DNA of 64,000 nucleotides from Hyparrhenia diplandra (Eukaryota; Streptophyta; Magnoliopsida; Poales; Poaceae), in the NCBI GenBank assembly GCA_015847255.1, contig JADLZK010007649.1:248001-312000 (forward strand), written 5' to 3'. The notes beneath the pieces are model-generated. The model saw only the letters and a list, made by a program, of their open reading frames with translations, was not told where the DNA came from and made no database searches. Both the position numbers and the translations under genes were made by a program. Positions 12,323 through 23,616 of this stretch are shown piece after piece. Within the stretch, counting starts at the first letter, position 1; every line of letters begins with the position of its first letter.

Positions 12323-13137
12323 GACTATCTCCAACAAAGGGAACCAAAAACCAAGAGCTATAACATAGTTTGCATCATGTACAGTTAAATGATCCCCAAC
12401 CTAAAATTAGCCGTCTCCAACAACTAACCCAAATGCAGCCTCCGCATGCGCCGCGCACCTCCCCTCCGCCGAGGCGCCGAGCGCCAAGCCTGCCTCTCCG
12501 CCTCCGCATGCGCCGCGCAGCGCAGGCGCCCTTGGAGGAGAGTAGCGCCCGGGGAGGACCGGCTCGGCCGCAAGCGAGCGTGGAGACCATGCGGTGGTCG
12601 GCGTGTGGAGGAGAGCAAAAGCCTCGCCTCTCGCATGCGCCGCGCTGCAGCGTGGCGCTCTTGGAGGAGAGCAGCGCCCGGGAGGGACCGGCTCGGCGGA
12701 CCCGGTTCGGCCGCAGCGGCGTGGGACCATCGCGGTGGTCGGCGTGGAGGAGAGCATGCATGTGCAAGCGGCGGCGCCGCGCCGTGGTGCCGCCGACCCC
12801 TCGCGCCGGGGCGGAGTAGCGAGGGGAGGGGCGTGCTTGGAGTCCGCCCGGCGAGCCAGCCGCCTCCTCGCGAGCACGCCGAGGGCGGCGAGTCCGGCAT
12901 GCCGCGGCGGATCCTCGGTGCCCGGCCCGCCTCGCCCACCGCAAAAGCGATCCGCAGGCCCACGGCTGCCGTTCCCTCGCGGCGAAGGGCGACCGATATA
13001 TCCGCTCCTCTCTCTGGTCTCCCAAAATCGGTCGTCCTTTGGCTATTCATTTGGAGGGGGATTTTGACACCTAAATCTACTGTGCCGCAGCTATTTTAGG
13101 TTTGGGTCGCCCTTTGGGTAGGCTGTTGGAGTCAGTC
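12323..13137. mobile_element. PIF/Harbinger-like element with GC-rich cargo
   Basis: The ends are GACTATCTCCAACA and its near complement TGTTGGAGTCAGTC, flanked on both sides by TAA, the 3-bp target type of PIF/Harbinger elements. The element is 815 bp. Its interior (12430-13060) is very GC-rich and contains frames of over 200 codons on both strands, with no recognised domain. This composition is unlike the AT-rich ends and suggests captured host sequence, as in Pack-type elements, but that is inference. Confidence 0.7.
12504..12770. repeat. Tandem duplication, period 129-141 bp
   Basis: The phrase CTTGGAGGAGAG followed by GCGCCCGG occurs at 12531 and 12660, and GCGGTGGTCGGCGTG at 12591 and 12732. 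These are two tandem units of about 130 bp inside the GC-rich cargo, with a small insertion in the second. Confidence 0.8.
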
Positions 13138-13264
13138 TAACGTACGTGCTCTCTGGCTTGTAACTGCAGTGGCAGGCTGTCATCAGTTGTTCATAGGCTT
13201 CCTTGGTCTGCGTGTGCGGTCCTCAAACAACCGTCTTTGTGGGATGGAGGGAGTAAGTGGTTTA

Positions 13265-13424
13265 ATTGATAAAGGCCCGCCACGGTTAATCTATTTTACG
13301 CCCGTCACGATAAATAAAAGGTGTCCGCCACGTAAAATCATGGGGATTAACCGTGACGGGCAAACAGTACGCCCGCCACGGAAAAGATTTTCCAGGTTCA
13401 CGTAAAATCATTTCGTTACTAGTG
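13265..13424. mobile_element. CACTA right-end remnant
   Basis: It carries the same subterminal motif as the element ending at 10557 (CCGCCACGGTTAAT and complements) and stops in a terminus whose minus strand reads CACTAGTAACGAAATG at 13409-13424. No matching left end or coding part is visible. It begins a few bases after the Stowaway right end at 13253. Confidence 0.6.
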
Positions 13425-13845
13425 TGATGATGACGTAGGGCCGTATCGATGAGCTTGTCTCTCTCAGAGTTCCATGCATCCACGTGCATGCTATAGCTGA
13501 TGGAGGACGGTAGGTTCAACCTCGGAATGCATGCGTTTTTGCGTCGGCTCGTCGATGATCTCGAAAGAATATAAAATATCAAACCACAAACAGATTGCAA
13601 ACTAAACAGGAGACCGGATCCATATTGTGCTGACTGGGTGCGGCCGCACATACTTGCACCCACAGCCGGATGGGCAGCCCAGCAGGCAGCAGCATCAACG
13701 CACCGCACGCACGGACGCAACCGAACGCGATTTGCAGCATACTTCGCGGACGCTTCGACTGCACGCTTCCATGTCGCTTCGACTGACTGCCTCCCCTCCG
13801 GCCCGCAGTCCGCGCCCTTTTCTCCGTCGACGTCGAGGCAGCTAG
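13425..13845. other. Intergenic, no recognised feature
   Basis: About 420 bp of moderately GC-rich sequence between two CACTA elements. There is an 80-codon frame but no recognisable protein. Confidence 0.5.
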
Positions 13846-15898
13846 CACTACACCACAGCCCATCTATAGCGACCTACTGATGGTCGCTATAAGTCAATAT
13901 AGCGACCTACGGTCGGTCGCTATGACATATAGCGCCCAACTTGAGCGGTCGCAATAGAAGGCGTCGCTATAAGTTATAGCGTCGACCTTACCTATAGCGA
14001 CCGACCGCCCAACAGAAACATGAAAGATATAGCGACCAACCGTTCAACGCTATTTATACAGCTATAGTGACCATTGGTTGGACACTAAATATTATGTAGC
14101 GACCAACAATCAGCCACTATGATTACCAAGGAATAACAGCATATAATATCATTTGTTTATGCATAATCTTAGAATCAAGTCATACAATTAACATTTCCAT
14201 TCCAAACAATACAGACATGACAAGAAAGCACATCACTGATATCATAGCTAACACTTATATATATTATAGCCATAACCATTTGTCTTGTGTCATTAATTTT
14301 CCACAGATCTTGCATAAACAAATTACATCAAGGCAGCATGCGGTTTGGCTATCAAGCTCTAAGATGTTGCACCGGTTGCACAGCTCACATCTCATACGGT
14401 TTGCTTGCACTCATTACAAAAATAACTCGTCACTAGCAAGTCTTAACAAAAGCATTCGCCTCTAGTTAAGATGTCCAAAATAATACACCGACCATGCGCA
14501 CTTCGATCCAACTGCTTCCCTACATGCATCAAGCTACCTCTAGCCATTATTACCTCCCACCTGAAAATAAAAGATTGCATCTCAGATGAGTCAGAACCGT
14601 GCCATGTCTTGTATAAAAGATTGCAATAGGAATAGTGTCTACGTATGCATCCAGCTAAAACATGTGAAGCTCAATGGTGTCCAATTACCATGGCTATAGT
14701 TGGCCTCTCTAATATGCAAGGAAATCCTTGCCCAATTAAGCAGGGAGAGCTGGATTGGCTCTCTCATGCCGGCAAGGTAAGCAGAAAACGCATCATGTAC
14801 AGATCTGTTCCTCTAACACCCATGTATGTATGGTTGAGTGACAATCAGGCCATATGTGCACTTCAAGTTGGACAAAAATCCATGCATCAAAAAGACAAAG
14901 TTTTGGTGTTACGAGATCATAAAAAAGAATAATACTATTCCCTCCATTCCAAATAACATTTTATTTTGTTTTTCCCTGAGGCAAACTTCTCCAGAAATTA
15001 TCTTAAAAATCGTAAGTTCAAATATATGGCCAACAGCAACTGAGGGGCTTGACCATGATGAAAGATGAAAGGAATGTGAGGCAATTGAAAGCACAGGGGT
15101 TCAATGTAAAGCAGAAACTTACTTTGGCCGTGGAGGCGAGCGGGACGGGCTCGATTGGGATGCCGGCAGGATGGGGAGCAGAGGGGGTCGATGGGGAGAT
15201 GCCGGGGTGTGGGGTGCCGGGGAGGTCCGCCGGGAAGGAAAGCGCGCCGGGGTGAGGGAGCGCCGGGGTGGCCGCCGCGCTCGGGAGACGCCGGAAGTTG
15301 GGGCACGCTGGGGTGGCGGCGCGCGGGGATGGGGGCCGCGCCGAGGAAGTGGTGCGCGCCGGGATGGGGGTCGCGCTGGGATGGCGGCGCGCCGGGATGT
15401 GGTGCGCGCCGGGGGTGGGGCGCGCGCCGGGAAGCAGCCGGGGAGCGACAGGGAGCCGGCCGCGGTGGGGAGCGACGGGATTTGTTTCGTTTTTCTTTTT
15501 GAGCGGTGGGAATTAAGCAGCGGGAGCAAGTGTGGCGGCGTGGGGAAGGAAAACTGGGAGAAGCTAGGGTTATCTGACAAGTGGGGTCCTCGAAATTTTA
15601 GGCGCCAAATGTGGATAGATCGGTGCCAACTCAGCTGTTTTCTAATTTTTTTTGCGCGGAGTCCGAATGGAAAAGCTGAATCCAATATACCGACCGACTG
15701 CCGGACCCGCTTAATAAGATTTACCGACCGACCGTCTGTCAAGTATTCCAAAATAAAATTACCGTCCGACCAACCGACGCGAAAGTATGATATAGCGTCG
15801 ACTGTATGTCACTAATATATAGCGACCCGACCGTATGTCGGTATTTTGATACTTTTACCGACCGTTGGTTGGACGCTTGTTTGGGCTGTGGTGTAGTG
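13846..15898. mobile_element. Complete non-autonomous CACTA element (2053 bp)
   Basis: The two ends share an exact 17-bp terminal inverted repeat, CACTACACCACAGCCCA, and are flanked by a perfect 3-bp duplication TAG (13843-13845 and 15899-15901). Subterminal arrays of TATAGCGACC and GGTCGCTATA fill 13865-14110 and 15680-15870. The motif differs from that of the 10557 element, so it is another family. The interior has no transposase. It is AT-rich to about 15100 and then GC-rich (15120-15490, with CGCGCCGGGATG-type repeats). Frames of about 210 codons on both strands in the GC-rich part are repetitive and not convincing. Mobilisation would need an autonomous relative elsewhere. Confidence 0.92.
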
Positions 15899-17740
15899 TA
15901 GGCTGACGTCCGCGGTTGGCCGTGGTAAGCAGCCAGCAGGAGCGCACCAAGGCAGCAAGCAGCAGCATACTCACTATTCAGCGCCTCCCTTCTCCTCTTC
16001 GAGTCCATCCTTCCACTGTTACACAGAGTAAACAACTTCAAGTATTCTTCATTCTTTCATAGTTTCAGTTTCCATCAATTTGGCCGTCCAATTATTCTAA
16101 TTTTGTAATTCCTGTATTCTCTCTTGGTACTTTGTACAGATTCCAGAGTTATGAATTTTTTTCATTCTTTCTATGATATTTGATTATTATTATTTTATTT
16201 ATAAAAGCGATCAAAGTAACTAAAATTTAAATATTCCTGTGGATGCTAGGAAAAACATGACTATGGTGCTATTAAGTTACATTATTGTTATGTCGTTAAA
16301 CCACAAGCCGCACCCCCCCTCCGTTTCTCTAGCTCCGCCACTGGCAACTTGTGCATGGTTTGGCCCCGTGAAACGGATGTCATCGCTTCGGTCACCGCCC
16401 GGCGCCACAGGCCGGGGTTTTTCGAAGTGTCTGCGCCTTTTTGGGTGGTCAATCTCCCGAGGCAGAGGGCGCCCTAGGTGGGAGGGGAACGCGCCGCTGC
16501 GGGCATTTGAATGGGGAGTGTATTTGGACGGTGATAAGATAACGTGTGGTTTAGATCTTGTATACCTTTTGATGGCAGCTGGTAATGTAGCTGTTACAAG
16601 GTGCTGGTGTGACCTCAGGTGACCTGGGATTAGTAACCTTTTTGGTGCTTTTAGGATCTCTGAACTTGGTTCTTTCATGTTTTTTTCTGCTGTGAGATGG
16701 TTGTTGGCAGTATGCCATTGTAAGGTTGCTGAACTTTGTCCGATTAGCGGAAGGTGGGCTATGTCCCTTTTTGTGTAATGACAAGCTCTAAACATTCACT
16801 TGTGAATGTGAAGGCTGAAATATTTTATTCGATATCTAAAAAAATATATCACAAGTTTTTTTTTCATAACAATAGAATCAGATCATTTTTATTTATTAGG
16901 TGATTATATTTGAATTTTTGCAAACGCATAGGTGGGTGTATTTAAGGAGTTATTTGATGTTATTTTTATAATGGTAATTGTGGGTAATTTTTTGGAAAAA
17001 CAAATTAGATCTAATGGCTATCGTTGTTAGAGTCTATTGGATTGATGGTTAGATGTTTCGATAATTATGAGAATTTCTATGATTTATTTTTTTTTCTTAG
17101 CGCATCTGGTGAGGATTAATGTGGAGCCTTCGTTGGAGCCTCTAATTAGTAATAGTAAGATTTTTAGCTAGAAATCGTGCGAGACAATCGTTCCTAGACA
17201 ACCGAAGGATGACCAAAACAATGCTGCTTCTTCCATTGCTAGTCCAACCTGACCTAACTGTCAAACTCTGCTCAACGACATGGGGTCTTAGGTTTGAGGA
17301 AGGTCTGCCTGGCTACTATCTTTAACGGCTAAATCTGAAGTAATCTGACGTGTGTTTTCCTGATTTGTTTTTTTGTTGTAGCGAATTAACCACACGCGCA
17401 GCTCAAAGCCCTCGAACCATTTTAGATTCACATGCCAGTTTGAGGGATGTGGTGGTTTTCCTTGGGCAGGATTGTAGTCAAGCCATTTTCGGTGCTGATT
17501 TCTTAGAAGGGGAGGTGCTGCTATGGGTATTGAAGCAAACACGCAAAGATAAAATCATATATATGGACATGGCATGACCCGTTCAATAATTAGATGACAG
17601 TTATGTTTCAAAAAAAAAAAAATAGATGAAAGTTAGTATAGTAAATACCACTAGAAGATTATATTATAGTGCTGTTAGATGTACTCACTTGCTATTTTCG
17701 TGCCATACAATCTATTCTGTCAAGATCTTAGACATGGCAT
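15899..17740. other. Intergenic; one dispersed-repeat copy
   Basis: There is no supported gene. The stretch 16300-16800 is moderately GC-rich and ends in an A-rich tract, so it could be the 3' end of an old retroelement, but I cannot identify it. The third copy of the dispersed repeat seen at 10875 and 11446 is at about 16970-17160. A 13-bp phrase GACATGGCATGAC occurs at about 17563 and again at 17732, just before the P450 fragment. Confidence 0.45.
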
Positions 17741-17744
17741 GACG

Positions 17745-18034
17745 TTGACGGTTCCTGCCCGGCGGCGAGGGCGCGGGCGTCGACCTCACGGGGGGCGAAG
17801 GAGATCAAGATGATGCCGTTCGGCGCCGGCAGGAGGATCTGCCCCGGGATGGCGCTGGCGCTGCTGCACCTGGAGTTCTTCGTGGCCAGCCTTGTCGCCG
17901 AGTTCGAGTGGCTCGAGGTGGCCGGCGAGCCGGTGGAGTTCGCCGAGAAGCAGGAGTTGTCCGTCGTCATGCGGCGGCCGCTACGTGCCCGCGTCGTCCC
18001 GTGCAGTGCACGGGAACGTCAGCTGCTGAGGTAA
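17745..18034 (+). pseudogene. Cytochrome P450 (CYP89-like) 3' fragment
   Basis: Only the last 95 or so codons of a P450 are present. The heme-binding loop FGAGRRICPG, with the cysteine that ligates iron, is intact at about 17819-17848, followed by MALALLHLEFFVASLV and a C-terminus closing at 18034. Upstream, RFLPGGEGAGVDLTG is readable in another frame, so there is a one-base surplus in the G-run at about 17790-17796. Nothing of the earlier 400 residues is in the window. The KEIKMMPFGAGRR context resembles CYP89 proteins, ER-bound monooxygenases. An AATAAA at about 18109 may be its old polyadenylation signal. Confidence 0.8.
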
Positions 18035-18799
18035 CCTGACATGGGGCTATCCAATTTGTTTGTGCATTTTTTGTGTGTGCGTGTTTGTTTCTTTCTTTTC
18101 TCAATTTTGAATAAAGAAAGAAGATGGCAGCTAGGGTCCACCTGTCGGTGAGATAGAAGGAAAACCATTACAATAGAGAGATTGGGATTTTTAGAAAGGC
18201 TGTAGGAAACATAGAAGATATAGAGGGGAAATATTATTGGGATGCCTCTCCAAGTGGTAAAGAAAAGAATGATCTTTACGTTTCATGAAGAAACAAAGAA
18301 AGTATTAATGTATCATTTTAAAATTGTGATACAGATCAGAGAAGTAGCTTGAGGTTATATTATGTAATCTATTCAGAATTAAAACCGTTTTGGGACATAT
18401 ATCAGGTTGATAAAAATCTATTATTGACATGATTACAGTAAGCAGAGGTTCCAGAAATGCAAAAGCATGTCAAGGTAAGCATAGCTGCTTCTCTGAACTT
18501 TTTTTTTTTTTCTCTGGATATGGACAACTCATGACAGGGAATAACAGAATGGACCAACACAGGATCTTCAGGCTGAACTGGTGCACAAAAGGGCAGCACC
18601 AAGATTGAAGCATTGCAAACCAAATGCTCGTTCTGAAGGTAAGAGTTTCAGGGGACTGAAATCTTTCCTTGTCTTCTGCCACTGTCTCAGGAGTTTAGTT
18701 TTCTCAGACATCTCATCTTCAGCGACTCAAAGCAAATAGCATCAAGGTTCAGGACCAAACCTTGGCAGTTGAACTTGAGAAATCGAAAAGGCTTGGTTT

Positions 18800-19131
18800 C
18801 TTCCAATGTCTCATGTTCAGTTGATCATATCATGCGTGGTTCAGGTATGTAGTGCAGCCGGCCTGAACTTCTTCGAAGAATTTGGAACCTGAAGATGAGT
18901 CAGTGAGTGTTGGAGGGAACCAAATCTTATTAGTTGCAGACGATTTGGTTTGGTCCAGTGTTTCATTTTCAACTGTCCAGATCATGCAACTTTGGAGTGC
19001 AGCTGGACTGAACTTCTTCAAAGAATTTGGAAGCTGAACACGAGTCAGTGAGTGTTGGAGGGAACCAAATCTTAGATGCAGACGATTTGGTTTCCTCCAG
19101 TGTTTCATTTTCAACTGTCCAGATCATGCAA
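18800..19131. repeat. Tandem repeat, period 145 bp, about 2.3 copies
   Basis: GAGTCAGTGAGTGTTGGAGG begins at 18897 and again at 19042, and TTTCATTTTCAACTGTCCAG at 18959 and 19104, both 145 bp apart. A more diverged third partial unit precedes them from about 18800. Sequence from 18035 to 19440 otherwise has no recognised gene. Confidence 0.9.
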
Positions 19132-20051
19132 ATATGGTGTCGAAAAAAAACAAAATCATGCAAATTTGTAGGCGTTTTTCAGAGTTATGCTTCATCAATC
19201 TGGAAGTAGACAAAGAAAGAGTGCAATGTAGCCATATATCAGACACATGACGTATGTACACTTAGAGATCTGGAAATAGTTAGGCATGAAGTAGTGGCTG
19301 CGTATGTTACTATGTTTAAGAGATGAGCATATTAATGGGTAAATTTATTGTGATAAAAGGCGTAGAATCATTGGAACGTAAGAACACAAATATATTTATA
19401 TTTTTAGGAAATATTACAGTTCACCGAAACAAAACCTATCTTGATGTAAGCTCAACATTCAGTTCATGATACCAAAGATAAAAACAGCCAGCAACCAGCG
19501 CTTCATTCCAAATTTCTGTATACATCGAAGGAAGCAAAAGACATGTACACCCAGATTACATATTATCACAAGAGCACTGGTATTCATACATAAAGAATAT
19601 TACAGTTCAGCAAAATCGCCATCAGCAAGCAAGAGCCGCGACTTCTTGCTCGTCTTTCAAGTGCTCCTAACTGTCCTAGGATCAGGACACTGACCCGCAG
19701 ACTACACATTAAGATGTGGCGAGAACATCTCAGGAAAGCCAGAAAAGACCATTTTACCTCATGTCCTTTGTCCTCTGATGATGAAACCGATACTGTCATC
19801 AGTGGATCACACAACAGACAGAACCCGAGGTTCTGCTGAAGCTTCACAGCCCGAGATGTACCTCGTATTTACATGTCAGCCAGTAAAATGTCTGGTAACA
19901 AGTAAAATGAGGCAAGCAGCCCTCCATGGGTACTTACATCAGCATTTACTTGATCCTGCCAGAAAGAGCTAGCTGCTCATATGCAGTCAGCAAGGCTAGA
20001 TAGCTAGAGGAACTCTGCTGATGAACTACAGCCTCAGGAAGACGTGCTACT

Positions 20052-22766
20052 TCACTGAGGAGACTTTTGTGAGGCAATTTCTTCCAGGCGCTTCCATCTA
20101 GCCTCACGTTTTGACCTTACACCAGCTTCTTGAGCTTCCTCTTCCTCAAACTTCTTGCGACACTCCTCAAACAGTGTGGGGTCATGGTCCATGAATATTT
20201 TCGAACATTTAGACTCAAGCTTTGAACTGCTTGATTCCAGTGGCCTTTTTGTATTTCGTTCTAACGCTGGGAAGATTATGGGCAGTATAACCTTACTGTT
20301 CTGTTTGATCAAACCCTCAATGTGATCGTTGTTCCATAGAAAGAGAGCTCTCTCTGCCACCTGTTGAACAAATGAAGAAATTGTATAATGTCAGCTTCTG
20401 TAGAAAACAGTTGGATGGAATCACAACAAGACATCTTGTTTAATTTTATGACTGATTCTGGGCAAGCACCCAATATGTCATCAGGTAAAAGACCAAGGAA
20501 AATATGGTTGTTCTCAACTATGGAAAACACACCATAAGTTGAACATGATTTTCAGCGGTCAAAGAATCATCTGTTCATGCCTTCTGGAAACTCTTGAAAC
20601 AAGGAAACTAGGCCATGACTACTTATTTCCTCAACTGCCTCGCTCAGGCAAGAAAAGTCATTTATTTGAAAGATGTGAGTTGGCATGCTCATAACAGCCA
20701 TACGGTATCATCAACCTAACAATTGGGTGCACTGAGATGATATGGAATGAAACAAAGTTTGAATGTCCTCTGTGTTTGGTATCCAACTTGGAAACCATAA
20801 AATGCTACTGAACAGTAAAAATGAGAAGCACATAAGCCATCATTTAAAATAGGCTGAGCAAATTGTTTGACACTAACAGGGGCCTTACAGAGATGCGATA
20901 TAATGGTATGAAGTTGAATTATGACTTGACAATAACATTGGCTTTCATATAGCAAACTGGACTTAGTTCAGCCAGACTCATTTTTGCAGTATTTTCTCGT
21001 CACTGACATTTTCCATGCTTCTTCCAACAAGTATAATTCTCAAGATACTTGAAGAGAGACTAATTTTGTGATTATGGTATGAATCCAAATAAATATAAAG
21101 GCAGTTATAAATGCCAGTTAGAATTAACAGCCCTAACTCAACAAGGAATAAATAGGTCCAATTAAGATTTGGTTCGATTTTTTTTAAAAAAAAAAAAAAA
21201 AACTGTCCAGCTTCTGGAGTGGAAATAAAAAAAATAATAATAATAAAAACAAATGGGCAATGGACAAAGTTCCCATGCCACTAACATTCCATCATGTGGA
21301 AGTGGCAGCTAGTAAGAGGCTCAAGGTCAATATGACTATTATGTATCAACATCAACAGAATAGTATGCACTTTACACATATCACTTGCTACAGCTTAGTT
21401 GAGTTGCACTTATAAATGAATAAATGATAGAGTCATGTTCAAAGCAATAAGCCAGAAATCAATGATGATTCAAAGATAAGAACTTCCGTGAGCTATTAAC
21501 AAGCACATATTCTATGTTCATGGTATAATTGGTGGTCGGCTATATATCGCTTCGTACCTGAAAGTGAGAACTGCTTAAACAGCGGGCGATCTGACGAAAA
21601 AGTGGCACCATACACCTCTGGAACTCTGCTGTCTGTGTAGCTTCCAGCACCTCCTCCAACTCACCCAAAAACATCACCTCCTTTGAGCTATTTGTGATGG
21701 GCCAATACTTGAGTAAACCCCTTATGACAGTATCAGAAAGCTTGCAATCTTTCTCTACAAACTGAGTGACACAGTGCGACAGTTGCTGATGGTACATGGC
21801 AACACACTTTGGTTTGTGGAGCGGAATCAGTGCTCGGACCAAGAACAATTTGTGCTCTTCCTTGAGCGGCAAAGCAAAGCCATTTATTATACTCCCCAAA
21901 ATCTCTAAAAGCTCCGCGATACCATTATGCTTCTCTGTCTCGAATATAAACCTGTAGAAGATATTATTAATCGCCTTCCTGATGAACGGGCGGTGCACCA
22001 TGAACTTGCCATATATCCTGTGAAGGATCGTCTTCAAGTACTCCCTCTCCCTAGGATCCTCCAGTCGAAGAGATCAAGAAGCCTGATAATGAAGCCGTGG
22101 TCAATGTATCTCTTGGCCAGCTTCGCGTCCGTCTCGGGAGACTGAATAAACCTCAGGAACAGCTCGTGCACAATCTGCAGGTGCGGCCACGCCGGGTCCA
22201 TGACGGGCTCTTCCTCCTCCATATCAAACGACTCGAGCGCCTTGTTCTCCCTCGGGGGCAGGGGTCGGCACCCTGAACAGATTGACAGACACCATCCTGA
22301 TGACCTCCTGCACGACGGGCTCCGGGAACTTGCCCGTGGCAGAGGTGATGTAATCCACCAGCTCAAGCAGCGTCTGCCTCTTGACCTCCTTCTCCCTCAC
22401 GTCCTTGGTCGGGTCCGCGAAGTCAAACACGACGCAGCACATGGCCAGCTTCCGGAGGAACAGCCCGGGCTTCTCGGACGCCGGCACGTCCCTGAAGCTC
22501 GGCAGCGCCTCGTACCCTGCTGCTGCCGAAGAGGCCGCGAACCCGTTGCTGACGCCGACGCTGCCGGCCCTCTGGCCTGGATTTGGAGCCGTGGGGCTGT
22601 AATTGCTGGGATTGACGAGCCTGCTGGACATGGTCAAATCCGTGGTGGTCCTCGCATCGGCCGTCGTCGGGCTGGGCAGCGACGGGCCCGCTCCGGTGGC
22701 CAGCTCCTTGTCGCCGGACTTGGCCTTCTCCTTCTTGGGAAGCCGGCCGAGGATTTGCTTAATCAT
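20052..22766 (-). CDS. PP2A regulatory subunit B' (B56 family), frameshifted
   Basis: B56 subunits bind the PP2A scaffold/catalytic core and choose its substrates in cytosol and nucleus. The start is the ATG at 22766 (MIKQILGRLPKKEK). Exon 1 runs to 21557, where the donor follows CAG (HFQ, then GT). Exon 2 is 20360-20052 and begins VAERALFLWNND. The B56 HEAT-like core is very well preserved, for example AKRYIDHGF, ILHRIYGKFMVHRPF, NIFYRFIFETEKHNG, LIPLHKPKC and KYWPITNSSKEVMFL. Length, about 500 codons, is normal for the family. Four single-base indels break the frame: an extra base at about 22247-22275 and a missing base at about 22062 in exon 1, then an extra A at about 20250 and a missing A at about 20205 in exon 2. 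Each pair restores the frame, but the exon-1 pair exposes a TGA at 22224. The flanking residues are otherwise conserved, so the indels may be assembly errors. Confidence 0.88.
20361..21556 (-). other. Intron of the B56 gene
   Basis: The single large intron, bounded by GT (21556-21555) and AG (20362-20361) on the minus strand. It is AT-rich and contains a T8/A18 run at about 21179-21203. No other gene is seen. Confidence 0.8.
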
Positions 22767-23350
22767 GACGGACGGATTGTAACAAGCAAGCGTCCCCAAT
22801 CAAACCCACCGCGCTAAAGAAATCTCCCCAAATCCATAATCCCTTCACCACCTGAACAAATCGAGCACCATCAGAACGAAAACTCCATAATCCCTTCACC
22901 TGAACGAACCAAAATTGTGGGGAGAAACCGCACCTGGGGCCCGAATCGACGCCTCCGGAGGCGAATCCGCGATCGCCGCCCTCGCAAAACCGCGCCTTCC
23001 GACGAGAAAACACGATCAGGCGCAGCAATAAAGGGGCAGACCGCGGGCGGAGTCAAAAAGGAAAAGGGGGCGGCGGCCGGGGAGCGAAAGCAAAAGGGCG
23101 AAAAAAAAATCGCGGCTTTGGCACGAATTTCCGCCGGGAGTGGCCGCGAGGTGGGGGGATTTGTTGGTGCGGGAAGCTTTGGGGAACTCGCTGGTGCGGC
23201 GGGTCTCTTCCCGGCAGCCGCCGGTGCAGGCGCAGTGGCCAGAGGAGGGGCGCGAGGCGACGGAGATGGGGGGACAGACGCGAGCGCGACGCAGTAGGTG
23301 GTGGGGCGAGAGAGAGCCAAATCGGGGCGAGGAAATTAAAGACGACGGCG
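22767..23350 (-). promoter_or_regulatory. 5' untranslated region and promoter of the B56 gene
   Basis: GC-rich sequence upstream of the B56 start codon, typical of a grass 5' leader. A 14-bp phrase ATAATCCCTTCACC is repeated at about 22840 and 22891. Reading frames on both strands here are compositional. I see no firm TATA box. Confidence 0.45.
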
Positions 23351-23616
23351 AGGTGCTTTTTGGACCAAATCAATCCAAATTTCAGAGAATGGATAGGCTC
23401 CGTCGTCGGGTCGGCCTGTAAATATTCTTGGCGTACGTGTTTTGCGATGCACCAGCACGTTCATTGGTGACGCGAAATTTATTCTCGTGCATAAGTGCTC
23501 GTAATTTTGTTCTTGTTTTTATTCTTGCCCTTTTAAGGATGTTTTATTCACGAGCATTAATCCGCCAAGATTTATATTCGATATAGATGTTTGGGTTCCT
23601 TTTGGATTCACCCATC

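Larger units (their letters stand above)
12103..13253. mobile_element. Stowaway MITE split by a nested element
   Basis: The left end CTCCCTCCGTACTAGAAAGACCG at 12103 and the right end (complement CTCCCTCCATCCCACAAAGACGG) at 13253 match as terminal inverted repeats, each flanked by TA. The Stowaway sequence itself is only about 330 bp (12103-12319 and 13141-13253). The rest is a nested element at 12323-13137. Confidence 0.75.

Noticed and set aside
12375..13099. Overlapping frames of 208-217 codons on both strands
   Set aside because: They arise from very GC-rich tandem sequence with few stop codons; there is no recognisable domain and no consistent choice of strand.
15119..15815. 210-codon frames on both strands in the CACTA interior
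   Set aside because: Pro/Arg/Ala-rich or Gly/Arg-rich low-complexity translation of a CGCGCCGGG-type repeat; not gene-like.
22200..22817. 205-codon plus-strand frame
   Set aside because: Exact antisense shadow of the conserved B56 exon 1.
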